Assembly: GCF_041906005.1 (NCBI RefSeq)
Contig: NZ_JAYRJY010000001.1
Span: 930,001 to 994,000 of the forward strand
Reading direction: 5' to 3'
DNA from: Ferrovibrio sp041906005
GTDB taxonomy: Bacteria; Pseudomonadota; Alphaproteobacteria; Ferrovibrionales; Ferrovibrionaceae
Length of the DNA stretch: 64,000 nt
Part shown: positions 17,114-25,925 of the stretch, piece after piece
How the letters are laid out: each line of letters opens with the position of its first letter
How positions within the stretch are numbered: position 1 is the first letter of the stretch
Notes under the pieces: model-generated
The model's input: the letters and a program-made list of their open reading frames with translations, nothing else
Database searches by the model: none
Told to the model about the DNA's origin: nothing
Made by a program: the position numbers and the translations under genes

Positions 17114-17890
17114 TTATCGTTGCGCAGCCATCACCTGGCGGATGCGCTCAAGGTCGGCCGGAGTATCGACACCGAGCGGCAGGGTGTCAACGACGGCAGC
17201 CGCGATGCGCATGCCGTTCTCCAGCGCACGCAATTGTTCGAGCTTTTCGCGCTGTTCCAGCGGCGATGGCGGCAGCGCGACGAAGCGCTGCAGGGCCGCG
17301 CGGCGATAGGCATAGATGCCGATATGATGCCATAGCGGCCCGTCGCCGCCCGGCACCGGACGGCGGCTGAAATACAAGGCCGGCCCGATGCTCTCGCCCG
17401 GCCGCAGGCTGAGCACCGCCTTCACAACGTTGGGATCGTCGATCTCGTGCCGGTCCACGATGGGTGTCGCCAGTGTGGCAATATCGATGCGTGGATCGGC
17501 AAGCGGCTTCAACGCCGCAGCGACGACCGCGGGATCGATGGCGGGCAGATCGCCCTGCAGGTTGATCACCGCATCATGCCGGCCCTCGGGGTCGAGTTTG
17601 ACCAGCGCCTCGTGGATGCGGTCGGAGCCCGAAGGATGATTGGGATCGGTCATCACCGCCTCGCCACCGGCGGCCCGCACCGCACCGGCTATCGCCTCGT
17701 CGCCGCAAGCCACCGCCACACGGTTAAAACCAGCCTCCTGGGCGCGACGCAGGCAATGCACGATCATCGGCTGGCCGTGGATATCGGCCAGCGGCTTGTC
17801 GGGCAGCCGGGTCGAGGCCAGTCGCGAGGGAATCAGCACGATGGGGTTGCTGGGCAGACTGGATCGGCTAAGTGTCTGGTCGGCAGTCAT
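17114..17890 (-). CDS. kdsB: 3-deoxy-manno-octulosonate cytidylyltransferase
   Basis: A 258-residue nucleotidyltransferase that makes CMP-Kdo for lipopolysaccharide inner core synthesis. Seen: VLIPSRLASTRLPDKPLADI at the N-terminus, QGDLPAIDP, and HHIGIYAYRRAAL. Start ATG 17890 was chosen over an in-frame start 27 bp upstream. It heads a kdsB-pheA unit that is divergent from a cytochrome c gene. It indicates a Kdo-containing outer membrane. Confidence 0.94.
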   Translation of the reverse strand: MTADQTLSRSSLPSNPIVLIPSRLASTRLPDKPLADIHGQPMIVHCLRRAQEAGFNRVAVACGDEAIAGAVRAAGGEAVMTDPNHPSGSDRIHEALVKLDPEGRHDAVINLQGDLPAIDPAVVAAALKPLADPRIDIATLATPIVDRHEIDDPNVVKAVLSLRPGESIGPALYFSRRPVPGGDGPLWHHIGIYAYRRAALQRFVALPPSPLEQREKLEQLRALENGMRIAAAVVDTLPLGVDTPADLERIRQVMAAQR

Positions 17891-18104
17891 TTGCGGTCCT
17901 GATCGCGAGGCGGGCAAGGTGCGGCAATCCGCCGCAGCCCGGGCGGGCGGATGCCCTGTCCCGCGGGATATATACGGGTTGCGAACGGACCGGGGAAGCC
18001 GCTAATGTCACGGCGATTTTTGGGCCGTTTCGGCCCGTTTTAGACCGGTTTCGCTGCCCCGTCCCCAACTACCGGCGCAGCGTCGATGGCAGGAGTGTCG
18101 CGAG

Positions 18105-18650
18105 ATGGATAGTTTCGAACTGAACAAGATGATCGGCGCCGTGCTGTTCTGCCTGCTGATCATCATGGGCGTGAATCAGTTCGGCAATATCCTGGTTTCG
18201 CCGAAGAAGCTGGCCGAGCCGGCCTATAAGATCGAAGTGGCCGAGGAAGCCCCGAAGGGTGCCGCCGGCGCCGCCGCCAAGCAGGAAGAAGCCGATCCGC
18301 CGATCGCCACCCTGCTCGCTTCCGCCAGCGTCGATGCCGGCAAGAAGGCTTTCAGCAAGTGCGCCGCCTGCCATACCCCGGAAAAGGGCGGCGCCGCCAA
18401 GGTTGGCCCGAACCTCTATGACGTCGTTGGCGGTCCGAAGGGTCACATGGCCGGCTTCGCCTATTCCGACGGCCTGAAGAAGACCGGCGGCGAGTGGAGC
18501 TATGACAGCCTCTATGCCTTCCTGAAGAACCCGAAGGCCTATGCCCCGGGCACCAAGATGGCCTATGCCGGCTCGAAGAGCGCCAAGGAGCGCGCCGACC
18601 TGATCGCCTATCTGCGGTCGCTGTCGGACAATCCGAAGCCGCTGCCCTAA
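18105..18650 (+). CDS. Membrane-anchored cytochrome c (CycM/c552 type)
   Basis: A 181-residue protein with one N-terminal membrane helix (residues ~8-27, IGAVLFCLLIIMGVNQF), an Ala/Glu/Pro-rich tether, and a class I cytochrome c domain with heme motif CAACH at 86-90 and methionine ligand in GTKMAYAG. It would carry electrons from the bc1 complex to a terminal oxidase on the periplasmic face. The arrangement beside divergent kdsB-pheA is common in alphaproteobacteria. The upstream region holds a short GGGCCG/CGGCCC hairpin (18022-18036) of unclear role. Confidence 0.92.
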   Translation: MDSFELNKMIGAVLFCLLIIMGVNQFGNILVSPKKLAEPAYKIEVAEEAPKGAAGAAAKQEEADPPIATLLASASVDAGKKAFSKCAACHTPEKGGAAKVGPNLYDVVGGPKGHMAGFAYSDGLKKTGGEWSYDSLYAFLKNPKAYAPGTKMAYAGSKSAKERADLIAYLRSLSDNPKPLP

Positions 18651-18690
18651 TAACAGCCGCGTTTCCAGATCAGGGCCGGGATCCGTCGAC

Positions 18691-19488
18691 ATGCGCGACA
18701 TCCCGGCCTTTTCTGTTTCCGCCGACGAGCTGATCGGTTTTGCCAACCATCTGGCCGATCTGGCCGGCGCGGCGATCCGCCCGCATTTCCGCCAGCGCAT
18801 CGATATTGAGGCGAAGGGCGACGACTCGCCGGTGACCATCGCCGACCGCGCCGCCGAAGCCGCCATGCGGCAGGCCATCGAGGCGAAATATCCGGCCCAT
18901 GGCATCTATGGCGAGGAATACGGCCATGCCCGGCCGGACGCGCCGTGGCAGTGGATCCTCGATCCGATCGACGGCACCAAGAGCTTTGTCACCGGGCTGC
19001 CGATCTTTGGCACCCTGATCGCACTGACCTTCGAAGGCCAGCCGGTGCTGGGCGTGATCGACCAGCCGAATATGCGCGACCGCTGGGTTGGCGCATCGGG
19101 CCGCGCCACCATATTCAATGGCATGGCGACCCGCGCAAATCCCCGCAGCGATCTGGCGAAGGCGGCCGTGGCCACCACCTCGGTCGGCCTGTTCAACACG
19201 GCTGAAGCCATGGCCTTCGAGACGTTGCGCAAGGCCTGCTGGCTGAACCGCCTGAGCGGCGACTGCATCGTCTTTGGCCTGATCGCCTCGGGTTTCGTCG
19301 ATGTGGTCGTCGAGAGCCGGGTGCAGCCTTATGATTACGCGGCCCTGATCCCCGTGGTGGAAGGCGCCGGCGGCGTGATCACCGACTGGGAAGGCCGTCC
19401 GCTCGATACCCGCAATCCCGCCCGCGTGCTGGCCGCCGCCAATCCGGCTTTGCATGCGGCCGCGCAGACCTACCTGTCCGGAGCGTGA
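18691..19488 (+). CDS. hisN: Inositol monophosphatase-family phosphatase, probable histidinol-phosphatase
   Basis: A 265-residue IMPase-fold enzyme. Metal and catalytic motifs are present: GEEYG, WILDPIDGTKSFVTGLPIFG and the C-terminal VQPYDYAALIPVVEGAGG. The TKSFVTG variant and overall form match the HisN branch, which dephosphorylates histidinol phosphate. Other IMPase substrates are possible. It lies 40 bp after the cytochrome c gene and 20 bp before the first peptide-binding protein gene. Confidence 0.85.
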   Translation: MRDIPAFSVSADELIGFANHLADLAGAAIRPHFRQRIDIEAKGDDSPVTIADRAAEAAMRQAIEAKYPAHGIYGEEYGHARPDAPWQWILDPIDGTKSFVTGLPIFGTLIALTFEGQPVLGVIDQPNMRDRWVGASGRATIFNGMATRANPRSDLAKAAVATTSVGLFNTAEAMAFETLRKACWLNRLSGDCIVFGLIASGFVDVVVESRVQPYDYAALIPVVEGAGGVITDWEGRPLDTRNPARVLAAANPALHAAAQTYLSGA

Positions 19489-19508
19489 CTTTATTCTGGA
19501 GCGACCCC

Positions 19509-21341
19509 ATGCGAACCGTGCTGCTGTCCGCCCTTCTTGCGTTTTCGATCAGCACGCCGGTTATCGCCCAGTCGCCTGAGGGCAAAACCAGCCATGCCCT
19601 GTCGCTGATCGGCACGCCGAAGTACGCCGCCGACTTCAAACATCTCGATTACGTCAATCCGAATGCGCCGAAGGGCGGCGAGGTGAAGCTGTACGGCGTG
19701 GGCGGCTTCGACAGCCTCAATCCCTTCATCCCCAAGGGTGACGAGGCACCAGGCCTGGGCCTGGTCTATGAAACCCTGATGACATCCCCGATGGATGACG
19801 ACACCAGCGAATATGGCCTGATCGCCGAAAGCGTGGAGGCCCCCGAGGATTTGAGCTGGGTGGCGTTCAGTCTGCGCGCGGAAGCGAAATGGGCCGACGG
19901 CAAGCCGATCACGGCCGAGGACGTGGCCTGGAGCTTCGAGCAAATCCAGAAACATGGCGAGCCGCAAATGCAGCTCTACTACGCCAATGTTCAAAAGGCG
20001 GAAATTCTCTCGCCCCGAAAGGTGAAGTTCCATTTCAGCGGCCCCAGGAACCGCGAACTGCCGCAGATCATGGGTCAGCTCCCCGTGGTGCAGAAGGCAC
20101 AATGGGAAAAACGCGGCTTCGACAAGACCACGCTGGATCCCTGGACCGGCTCGGGGCCCTACAGGATCGCCGGTCTGGAGGCGAACCGCTTCATCGTCTA
20201 TGAGCGCCGCGCTGACTGGTGGGCGAAGGATCTGCCGATCAACAAGGGGCGCTATAATTTCGACCGCATCCGCTACGACCTCTATCGCGACACCACCGTG
20301 ACGCTGGAGGCTTTCAAGTCGGGGCAATACGATTTCCGGCGCGAGAATATCGCCCGCGTCTGGGCCACCGGCTACGATTTTCCGGCCGTTCAGCAGGGCC
20401 TGGTGAAAAAGGTGGAACTGCCGCATGAGCGCCCGTCGGGCCTGAGCGGTTTCGTGTTCAACATCCGTCGCGCCAAGTTCCAGGACGTGCGCGTGCGCCG
20501 CGCGCTGACACTGGCCTTCGACTACGAATGGACCAACAAGACCTTTTTCTATGGCGGCTACAGCCGATCCAGCAGCTATTTCGAGAATTCCGATTTCGCC
20601 GCCCGTGGCGAACCCTCGGCGGCCGAGCTGAAACTGCTGGAACCCTTCCGCGACAAGCTGCCCAAAGAAGTCTTCGGTCCGGCCTACCAGGCACCGGCCT
20701 CGGATGGTTCGGGGCAGGATCGCCGCAACCTGCGCGAAGCGGCTCGACTGCTGAAAGAGGCCGGCTGGGACGTGAAGGACGGCAAACTGCGCAATGCCAA
20801 AGGTGATGCGCTGGATATCGAATTCCTGCTCTCCGATCCCACCTACGAGCGCATCGTGGCGCCCTGGGCGCAGAACCTGCAGCGCCTGGGCATCGCGGTG
20901 ACCATGCGCACGGTGGATTCGGCGCAGTATGTCGCCCGCATCCGCGGCTTTGATTACGACATGATCTTCTCGGGCTGGGGCCAGTCCAACTCGCCGGGCA
21001 ATGAACAGCGCAGCTTCTTTTCCTCGGCGGCAGCCGACAACACCTCGAGCAGCAACTGGATCGGCCTGAAAGACCCGGTCGTCGACAAGCTGATCGATGC
21101 GGTGATCTACGCCCCCGACCGCGACAGCCTGATCACTGCCACCCGCGCGCTGGACCGTGTGCTGACCTGGGGCCAGTATCTGATTCCGGGCTGGAGCCTG
21201 CGCGCCGACCGCATCGCCTATTGGGACAAGTTCGGCCTGCCGCCCAAGACGCCGAAGAACGGCACCGACTTCATGGCCTGGTGGATCGATCCGGCCAAGG
21301 CGGCGAAGCTGGCCGGCGCCAAGCAACAGGAAAAGAGATAG
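19509..21341 (+). CDS. yejA: Periplasmic peptide-binding protein, YejA type (first copy)
   Basis: A 610-residue SBP_bac_5 protein with signal peptide (MRTVLLSALLAFSISTPVIAQ). The family start HALSLIGTPKYAADFKHLDY and the segment VNPNAPKGGEVKL are typical of YejA, the binding protein of the YejABEF importer that takes up peptides, including peptide-nucleotide microcins in enterobacteria. It opens an operon: binding protein, GNAT, second binding protein, two permeases and a double ATPase. Start ATG 19509 follows TGGAG. It and the second copy are clear paralogues with shared blocks such as GSGPYRI and WWAKDLP. Confidence 0.92.
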   Translation: MRTVLLSALLAFSISTPVIAQSPEGKTSHALSLIGTPKYAADFKHLDYVNPNAPKGGEVKLYGVGGFDSLNPFIPKGDEAPGLGLVYETLMTSPMDDDTSEYGLIAESVEAPEDLSWVAFSLRAEAKWADGKPITAEDVAWSFEQIQKHGEPQMQLYYANVQKAEILSPRKVKFHFSGPRNRELPQIMGQLPVVQKAQWEKRGFDKTTLDPWTGSGPYRIAGLEANRFIVYERRADWWAKDLPINKGRYNFDRIRYDLYRDTTVTLEAFKSGQYDFRRENIARVWATGYDFPAVQQGLVKKVELPHERPSGLSGFVFNIRRAKFQDVRVRRALTLAFDYEWTNKTFFYGGYSRSSSYFENSDFAARGEPSAAELKLLEPFRDKLPKEVFGPAYQAPASDGSGQDRRNLREAARLLKEAGWDVKDGKLRNAKGDALDIEFLLSDPTYERIVAPWAQNLQRLGIAVTMRTVDSAQYVARIRGFDYDMIFSGWGQSNSPGNEQRSFFSSAAADNTSSSNWIGLKDPVVDKLIDAVIYAPDRDSLITATRALDRVLTWGQYLIPGWSLRADRIAYWDKFGLPPKTPKNGTDFMAWWIDPAKAAKLAGAKQQEKR

Positions 21342-21342
21342 C

Positions 21343-21951
21343 ATGACCTGGCTGAAACCCGTCACCCTGCAGGACAGCGCCGTCGCCCTGGCGCCGTTGA
21401 GCCACACGCATCGCGATGCGCTGGTGGACGCCGTGCGGGACGGTGAATTGTGGAAGCTCTGGTACACCGCCATACCGACGCCGGACGGCATGGCCGCCGA
21501 GATCGACCGTCGCCTTGGCTTGGCCGAGAAGGGCACGATGCTGCCCTTCACCGTGATCGACAAGGCCAATGGCGACAGGCCGGTGGGCATGACCACCTAT
21601 ATGAATGTCGATGCCGCCAACAAGCGCGTCGAGATCGGCTCGACCTGGTATCGCAAGAGCGTGCAGCGCTCGGCGCTGAACACCCGCGCCAAGCTGATGC
21701 TGCTGGCCCATGCCTTCGAGGAGCTGGGCTGCATCGCCGTCGAGTTCCGCACGCATTTCTTCAACCACCAGAGCCGCAAGGCGATCGAGCGGCTGGGCGC
21801 CAAGCAGGACGGCATCCTGCGCAATCACCAGGTGGCACCCAACGGCACGCTGCGCGACACCGTGGTCTACAGCATCCTGCCGGCCGAATGGCCGACAGTG
21901 AAGGCACATCTGCGCCATCGCCTGAACCTGTCCGGAGACCAGCCGGCGTGA
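21343..21951 (+). CDS. GNAT-family N-acetyltransferase (RimJ/RimL-like)
   Basis: A 202-residue GCN5-related acetyltransferase. The core fold is readable: substrate strand LPFTVIDKANGDRPVGMTTY, the acetyl-CoA pyrophosphate loop region SALNTRAKLMLLAHAF, and the C-terminal FFNHQSRKAIERLGAKQDG typical of RimJ/RimL-like members. It is inserted inside the peptide ABC operon, starting one base after the first binding protein and overlapping the GTG start of the second. That position suggests acetylation of an imported compound or protection against one. Substrate not known. Confidence 0.88.
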   Translation: MTWLKPVTLQDSAVALAPLSHTHRDALVDAVRDGELWKLWYTAIPTPDGMAAEIDRRLGLAEKGTMLPFTVIDKANGDRPVGMTTYMNVDAANKRVEIGSTWYRKSVQRSALNTRAKLMLLAHAFEELGCIAVEFRTHFFNHQSRKAIERLGAKQDGILRNHQVAPNGTLRDTVVYSILPAEWPTVKAHLRHRLNLSGDQPA

Positions 21952-23765
21952 GGCGGCGTGCGCTGGCCGGCCTGCTGCTTCTGCTGGCGACCGACATCGC
22001 CCAGGCCGAACCGCGCCACGGCCTGTCGGCCTTTGGCGACCTGAAATACCCGGCCAGTTTCCGGCATTTCGATTATGTGAATCCGGACGCGCCCAAGGGC
22101 GGCGAACTGCGCGGCTGGCAGCTCGACAGTTTCGACAATCTCAACCCCCTCATCCTCAAGGGTGTGAGCGCGCAGAATCTGGGCCTCAGCTTCCAGAGCC
22201 TGATGGTGCGCGCCATGGACGAGCCGGATGCCGTCTATGCCGATCTGGCCAGAAGCGCCGATCTGGCGCCGGATCGCTCTTCCGTCACCTTCCAGATCGA
22301 CGAGCGCGCCCGCTGGCATGATGGCAGCCCGGTGATGGCGGAAGATGTGGTCTTTACCGTAGAGGCCACCAAGAAGGACGGCCATCCGCTCTATCAGCTC
22401 ATCCTGCGCGATGTGGAAAGCGTGACCGCCGATAACCGGCGCAGCGTGACCTTCCGTTTCGCCGAGACGGAAAGCCGTCGCGACCTGCCGCTGATCGTCG
22501 CCACCCTGCCAATCCTGCCGAAAGCCTGGTTCAAGAGCCGCGAATTCGCGGCGCCCACCATCGAGCCGATCACGGGGTCGGGCCCCTACCGCATTTCCCG
22601 CGTGGATGCCGGCCGCAGCATCGTGTTCCAGCGGGTGGAGAACTGGTGGGCGAAAGACCTGCCGGTGCATCGCGGCCGCTACAACTTCGCCCATATCCGC
22701 GAGGATTATTACCGCGACCGCGATATCGCGGCGGAAGCCTTCTTCGCCGGCGAATACGATTACCGCGAGGAGGTGATCGCCCGCGTCTGGGCCACCGGAT
22801 ACCAGGGCAAGCCGCCCTTCGATCAGGGCCGCATCAAACGCGAGGTTCTGAAGGACGAAACGCCATCGGGCGTGCAGGCCTGGTTCCTCAACAGCCGCAA
22901 ACCACACCTGAGCGATCCGCGCGTGCGTCAGGCACTGAACCTGGCCTACGACTATGAATGGGCCAACAAGACGCTGTTCTACAGCCTGTATAAACGCACG
23001 CGCTCGATGTTCGAGAATTCCGACCTGGCGGCCAGCGGCCTGCCCTCGGAGGCCGAACTCAAGCTGCTGGAGCCATACCGCGCCCAGGTGCCGCCGCAGG
23101 TCTTCACGGAAGAATTCCAGCCGCCGCGCACCGATGGCTCGGGCAACAACCGCGCCAACCTGAAACAGGCGCAGGAGCTGCTGCTGCAGGCCGGCTGGCG
23201 CATCGAGAACGGCAAGCTGGTGGATGCCCAAGGCAAGCCCTTCACCCTGGAATTCATGCTGTTCGAGCCCAGCTTCCAGCGCATCATCAATCCCTTCGCC
23301 CGCAACCTGGAACGCATCGGCATCACTGTCTCGATCCGCGTGGTGGACGTCTCCGCCTTTGAAAACCGCATGCGGAGCTTCGATTTCGACGTGATGTCGC
23401 GCCGCTTTGCCCAGCCGCTCACGCCCGGCATCGAGCAACGCAATTACTGGAGTTCACGCGCCGCCGACACCGTGGGCAGTTTCAACTTCTCGGGCGTGCG
23501 CGATCCGGCGGTGGACGATCTGGTGGAACACATCGTCTCGGCCAGGAACCGCGACGAGCTGCGCACCGCCACCCGCGCGCTGGACCGCGTGCTGATGTGG
23601 GGCTGGTATGTGATTCCGCACTGGTACAGCGGCACGGTGAAACTGGGCTACTGGGACCGCTTCGAGCGGCCGGCCGTAAAACCCGCCTATGATGTGGGCC
23701 TGATCGATACCTGGTGGATCGACCCGAAAAAAGACAGGGCATTGAATTTGCCGCGGCAGAGGTGA
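21948..23765 (+). CDS. yejA: Periplasmic peptide-binding protein, YejA type (second copy)
   Basis: A 605-residue SBP_bac_5 protein. The start is a GTG at 21948 overlapping the stop of the GNAT gene (GTGA), chosen because it gives a compact signal peptide (RRRALAGLLLLLATDIAQA). Upstream in-frame codons are antisense-like shadow. It keeps YejA features: HGLSAFGDLKYPASFRHFDY, VNPDAPKGGEL and GSGPYRISRVDAG. It is a diverged paralogue of the first binding protein and probably feeds the same permease with a different ligand range. Confidence 0.92.
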   Translation: MRRRALAGLLLLLATDIAQAEPRHGLSAFGDLKYPASFRHFDYVNPDAPKGGELRGWQLDSFDNLNPLILKGVSAQNLGLSFQSLMVRAMDEPDAVYADLARSADLAPDRSSVTFQIDERARWHDGSPVMAEDVVFTVEATKKDGHPLYQLILRDVESVTADNRRSVTFRFAETESRRDLPLIVATLPILPKAWFKSREFAAPTIEPITGSGPYRISRVDAGRSIVFQRVENWWAKDLPVHRGRYNFAHIREDYYRDRDIAAEAFFAGEYDYREEVIARVWATGYQGKPPFDQGRIKREVLKDETPSGVQAWFLNSRKPHLSDPRVRQALNLAYDYEWANKTLFYSLYKRTRSMFENSDLAASGLPSEAELKLLEPYRAQVPPQVFTEEFQPPRTDGSGNNRANLKQAQELLLQAGWRIENGKLVDAQGKPFTLEFMLFEPSFQRIINPFARNLERIGITVSIRVVDVSAFENRMRSFDFDVMSRRFAQPLTPGIEQRNYWSSRAADTVGSFNFSGVRDPAVDDLVEHIVSARNRDELRTATRALDRVLMWGWYVIPHWYSGTVKLGYWDRFERPAVKPAYDVGLIDTWWIDPKKDRALNLPRQR

Positions 23766-23777
23766 GAGACTGGCGCC

Positions 23778-24887
23778 ATGCTTGCTTATATCATCCGCCG
23801 CCTGGCCCTGATCGTGCCGACCCTGCTTGGCATCATGATCATCAATTTCGCCGTGGTGCAGTTCGCGCCCGGCGGCCCGGTCGAGCAGGTGATCGCCCAG
23901 GTGACGGGCACGGCCGCCGATGTCACGGCGCGCGTCTCGGGCGCCACCGGCGGCGAAACCGGCCCCGGCGCCGGTGCCTTCGCCCAGGCGGCCGAAGGCA
24001 GCGCCAAGTATCGTGGCGCCCAGGGCCTGGACCCGGAATTCATCAAGCGGATCGAGAAGCAGTTCGGTTTCGACAAGCCAGCCCATGAACGTTTTTTCCT
24101 CATGCTGGGCCAGTATGTCCGCTTCGATTTCGGGGTGAGCTATTTCAAGGACCGCCCGGTGGTGGACCTGATCATCGAGAAACTGCCGGTTTCGATCTCG
24201 CTCGGCCTGTGGACCACGCTGATTGTCTACCTGATCTCGATCCCGCTGGGCATTGCCAAGGCCGTGCGCGACGGCAGCCGCTTTGACATCTGGACCTCGG
24301 CTGCCATCGTGGTGGGGTATGCCATCCCCGGCTTCCTGTTCGCCGTATTGCTGGTGGTGCTGTTCGCGGGGGGAAGCTTCGTGCAGTGGTTTCCCCTCCG
24401 TGGCCTGACCTCGGATAACTGGGACCAGCTTTCCTGGGGCGCCAAGGTGCTGGATTATTTCTGGCATCTGGCCCTGCCGGTGATCGCCATGGTGATCGGC
24501 GGATTTGCCGGCCTGGTGATGCTGACCAAGAATTCTTTCCTGGAAGAGATCAACAAGCTGTATGTGCTCACCGCCCGTGCCAAGGGCCTGAGCGAGCGGC
24601 GCGTGCTGTATGGCCATGTCTTCCGCAATGCCATGCTGATCGTGATCGCCGGGTTCCCTTCGGCTTTCATCGGCATCCTGTTCACCTCCTCCCTGCTGAT
24701 CGAGGTGATCTTCTCGCTCGACGGCCTGGGCCTGCTCGGTTTCGAGGCGGCGCTGAAACGCGACTATCCGATCATGTTCGGCTCGCTGTTCATCTTCACC
24801 CTGCTGGGTCTGGTGGTGAACCTGATCTCCGACCTGATGTATGTTGTGGTCGACCCGCGCATCGATTTCGAGAGCCGGGAGGCCTGA
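23778..24887 (+). CDS. yejB: Peptide ABC transporter permease, YejB type
   Basis: A 369-residue inner-membrane permease with about six helices. It begins MLAYIIRRLALIVPTLLGIM, typical of DppB/YejB proteins, and has a long periplasmic insert (about residues 30-110) of the YejB kind. The EAA loop for ATPase contact is TARAKGLSERRVLYGHVFRN. It forms the channel with the next gene. Spacing to the upstream binding protein is 12 bp. Confidence 0.93.
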   Translation: MLAYIIRRLALIVPTLLGIMIINFAVVQFAPGGPVEQVIAQVTGTAADVTARVSGATGGETGPGAGAFAQAAEGSAKYRGAQGLDPEFIKRIEKQFGFDKPAHERFFLMLGQYVRFDFGVSYFKDRPVVDLIIEKLPVSISLGLWTTLIVYLISIPLGIAKAVRDGSRFDIWTSAAIVVGYAIPGFLFAVLLVVLFAGGSFVQWFPLRGLTSDNWDQLSWGAKVLDYFWHLALPVIAMVIGGFAGLVMLTKNSFLEEINKLYVLTARAKGLSERRVLYGHVFRNAMLIVIAGFPSAFIGILFTSSLLIEVIFSLDGLGLLGFEAALKRDYPIMFGSLFIFTLLGLVVNLISDLMYVVVDPRIDFESREA

Positions 24888-24891
24888 ACCG

Positions 24892-25920
24892 ATGCAGCTC
24901 TCACCCATCAACGCCCGACGCTGGCGCAATTTCCGCGCCAATGGCCGTGGCTTCTGGTCGCTGTGGATTTTCGCGCTGCTGTTCGTGGTCAGCCTGTTCG
25001 CTGAACTCGCGGCCAACGATTCCCCTTTGCTGGTGAAATACGACGGCCAGCTCTATTTCCCGGTCTTCAAGGCCTATCCGGAAACCACGTTCGGCGGCGA
25101 TTTCGAGACGGAAGCGAAATACCGCGATGCCTTCGTGCAGGAACTGATCGCCGAAAAGGATGGCTGGATGATCTGGCCGCCGATCCGTTACAGCTACCGC
25201 ACCATCAATTACGACCTCGGTCGCCCGGCCCCGGCGCCTCCCAGCACGGAAAACTGGCTCGGCACCGACGACCAGGGCCGCGACGTGATGGCGCGGCTGA
25301 TCTACGGCTTCCGCATCTCCGTGCTGTTCGGCCTGGTTCTGACCCTGCTCAGTTCGGTGATCGGCGTGATCGCCGGCGCGGTGCAGGGCTATTTCGGCGG
25401 CAAGACCGACCTGATCTTCCAGCGCTTCATCGAAATCTGGTCCGGCCTGCCGACCCTGTATCTGCTGATCATCCTGGCCAGCATCGTGCAGCCGAACTTC
25501 TGGTGGCTGCTGGGCATCATGCTGCTGTTCTCGTGGATGGCGCTGGTCGGCGTGGTGCGCGCGGAATTCCTGCGGGCGCGCAATTTCGGCTATGTGCGCG
25601 CCGCCCGCGCCTTGGGCGTATCCGACACAGCCATCATGCTGCGCCATCTGCTGCCCAACGCCATGGTGGCGACGCTGACCTTCATGCCTTTCATCCTGAA
25701 TGGTTCGATCACCACGCTGACCGCGCTGGACTTCCTCGGCTTCGGCCTGCCGCCCGGCTCACCCTCGCTGGGCGAACTGCTGAGCCAGGGCAAGACCAAC
25801 ATCCAGGCGCCGTGGCTGGGCATCACGGCTTTTGCCGTTCTGGCGGTGATGCTCAGCCTGCTCATCTTCATCGGCGAGGCGGTTCGCGACGCCTTCGACC
25901 CGCGCAAGACCTTCCGGTGA
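24892..25920 (+). CDS. yejE: Peptide ABC transporter permease, YejE type
   Basis: A 342-residue permease of the DppC/YejE kind: N-terminal RRWRNFRANGRGFWSLWIFA, a large periplasmic loop with PIRYSYRTINYDLGRPAP, then ENWLGTDDQGRDVMARLIYG and the EAA loop VRAARALGVSDTAIMLRHLL. The start at 24892 lies 4 bp after the yejB stop; the longer frame upstream is shadow. It pairs with YejB. Confidence 0.93.
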   Translation: MQLSPINARRWRNFRANGRGFWSLWIFALLFVVSLFAELAANDSPLLVKYDGQLYFPVFKAYPETTFGGDFETEAKYRDAFVQELIAEKDGWMIWPPIRYSYRTINYDLGRPAPAPPSTENWLGTDDQGRDVMARLIYGFRISVLFGLVLTLLSSVIGVIAGAVQGYFGGKTDLIFQRFIEIWSGLPTLYLLIILASIVQPNFWWLLGIMLLFSWMALVGVVRAEFLRARNFGYVRAARALGVSDTAIMLRHLLPNAMVATLTFMPFILNGSITTLTALDFLGFGLPPGSPSLGELLSQGKTNIQAPWLGITAFAVLAVMLSLLIFIGEAVRDAFDPRKTFR

Positions 25921-25925
25921 GCGGC

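Noticed and set aside
18022..18040. Hairpin GGGCCG/CGGCCC followed by GTTTT upstream of the cytochrome c gene, considered as an attenuator
   Set aside because: The stem is short, the T-tract is only four bases, and there is no gene before it on this strand to terminate; kept only as a note in the cytochrome entry.
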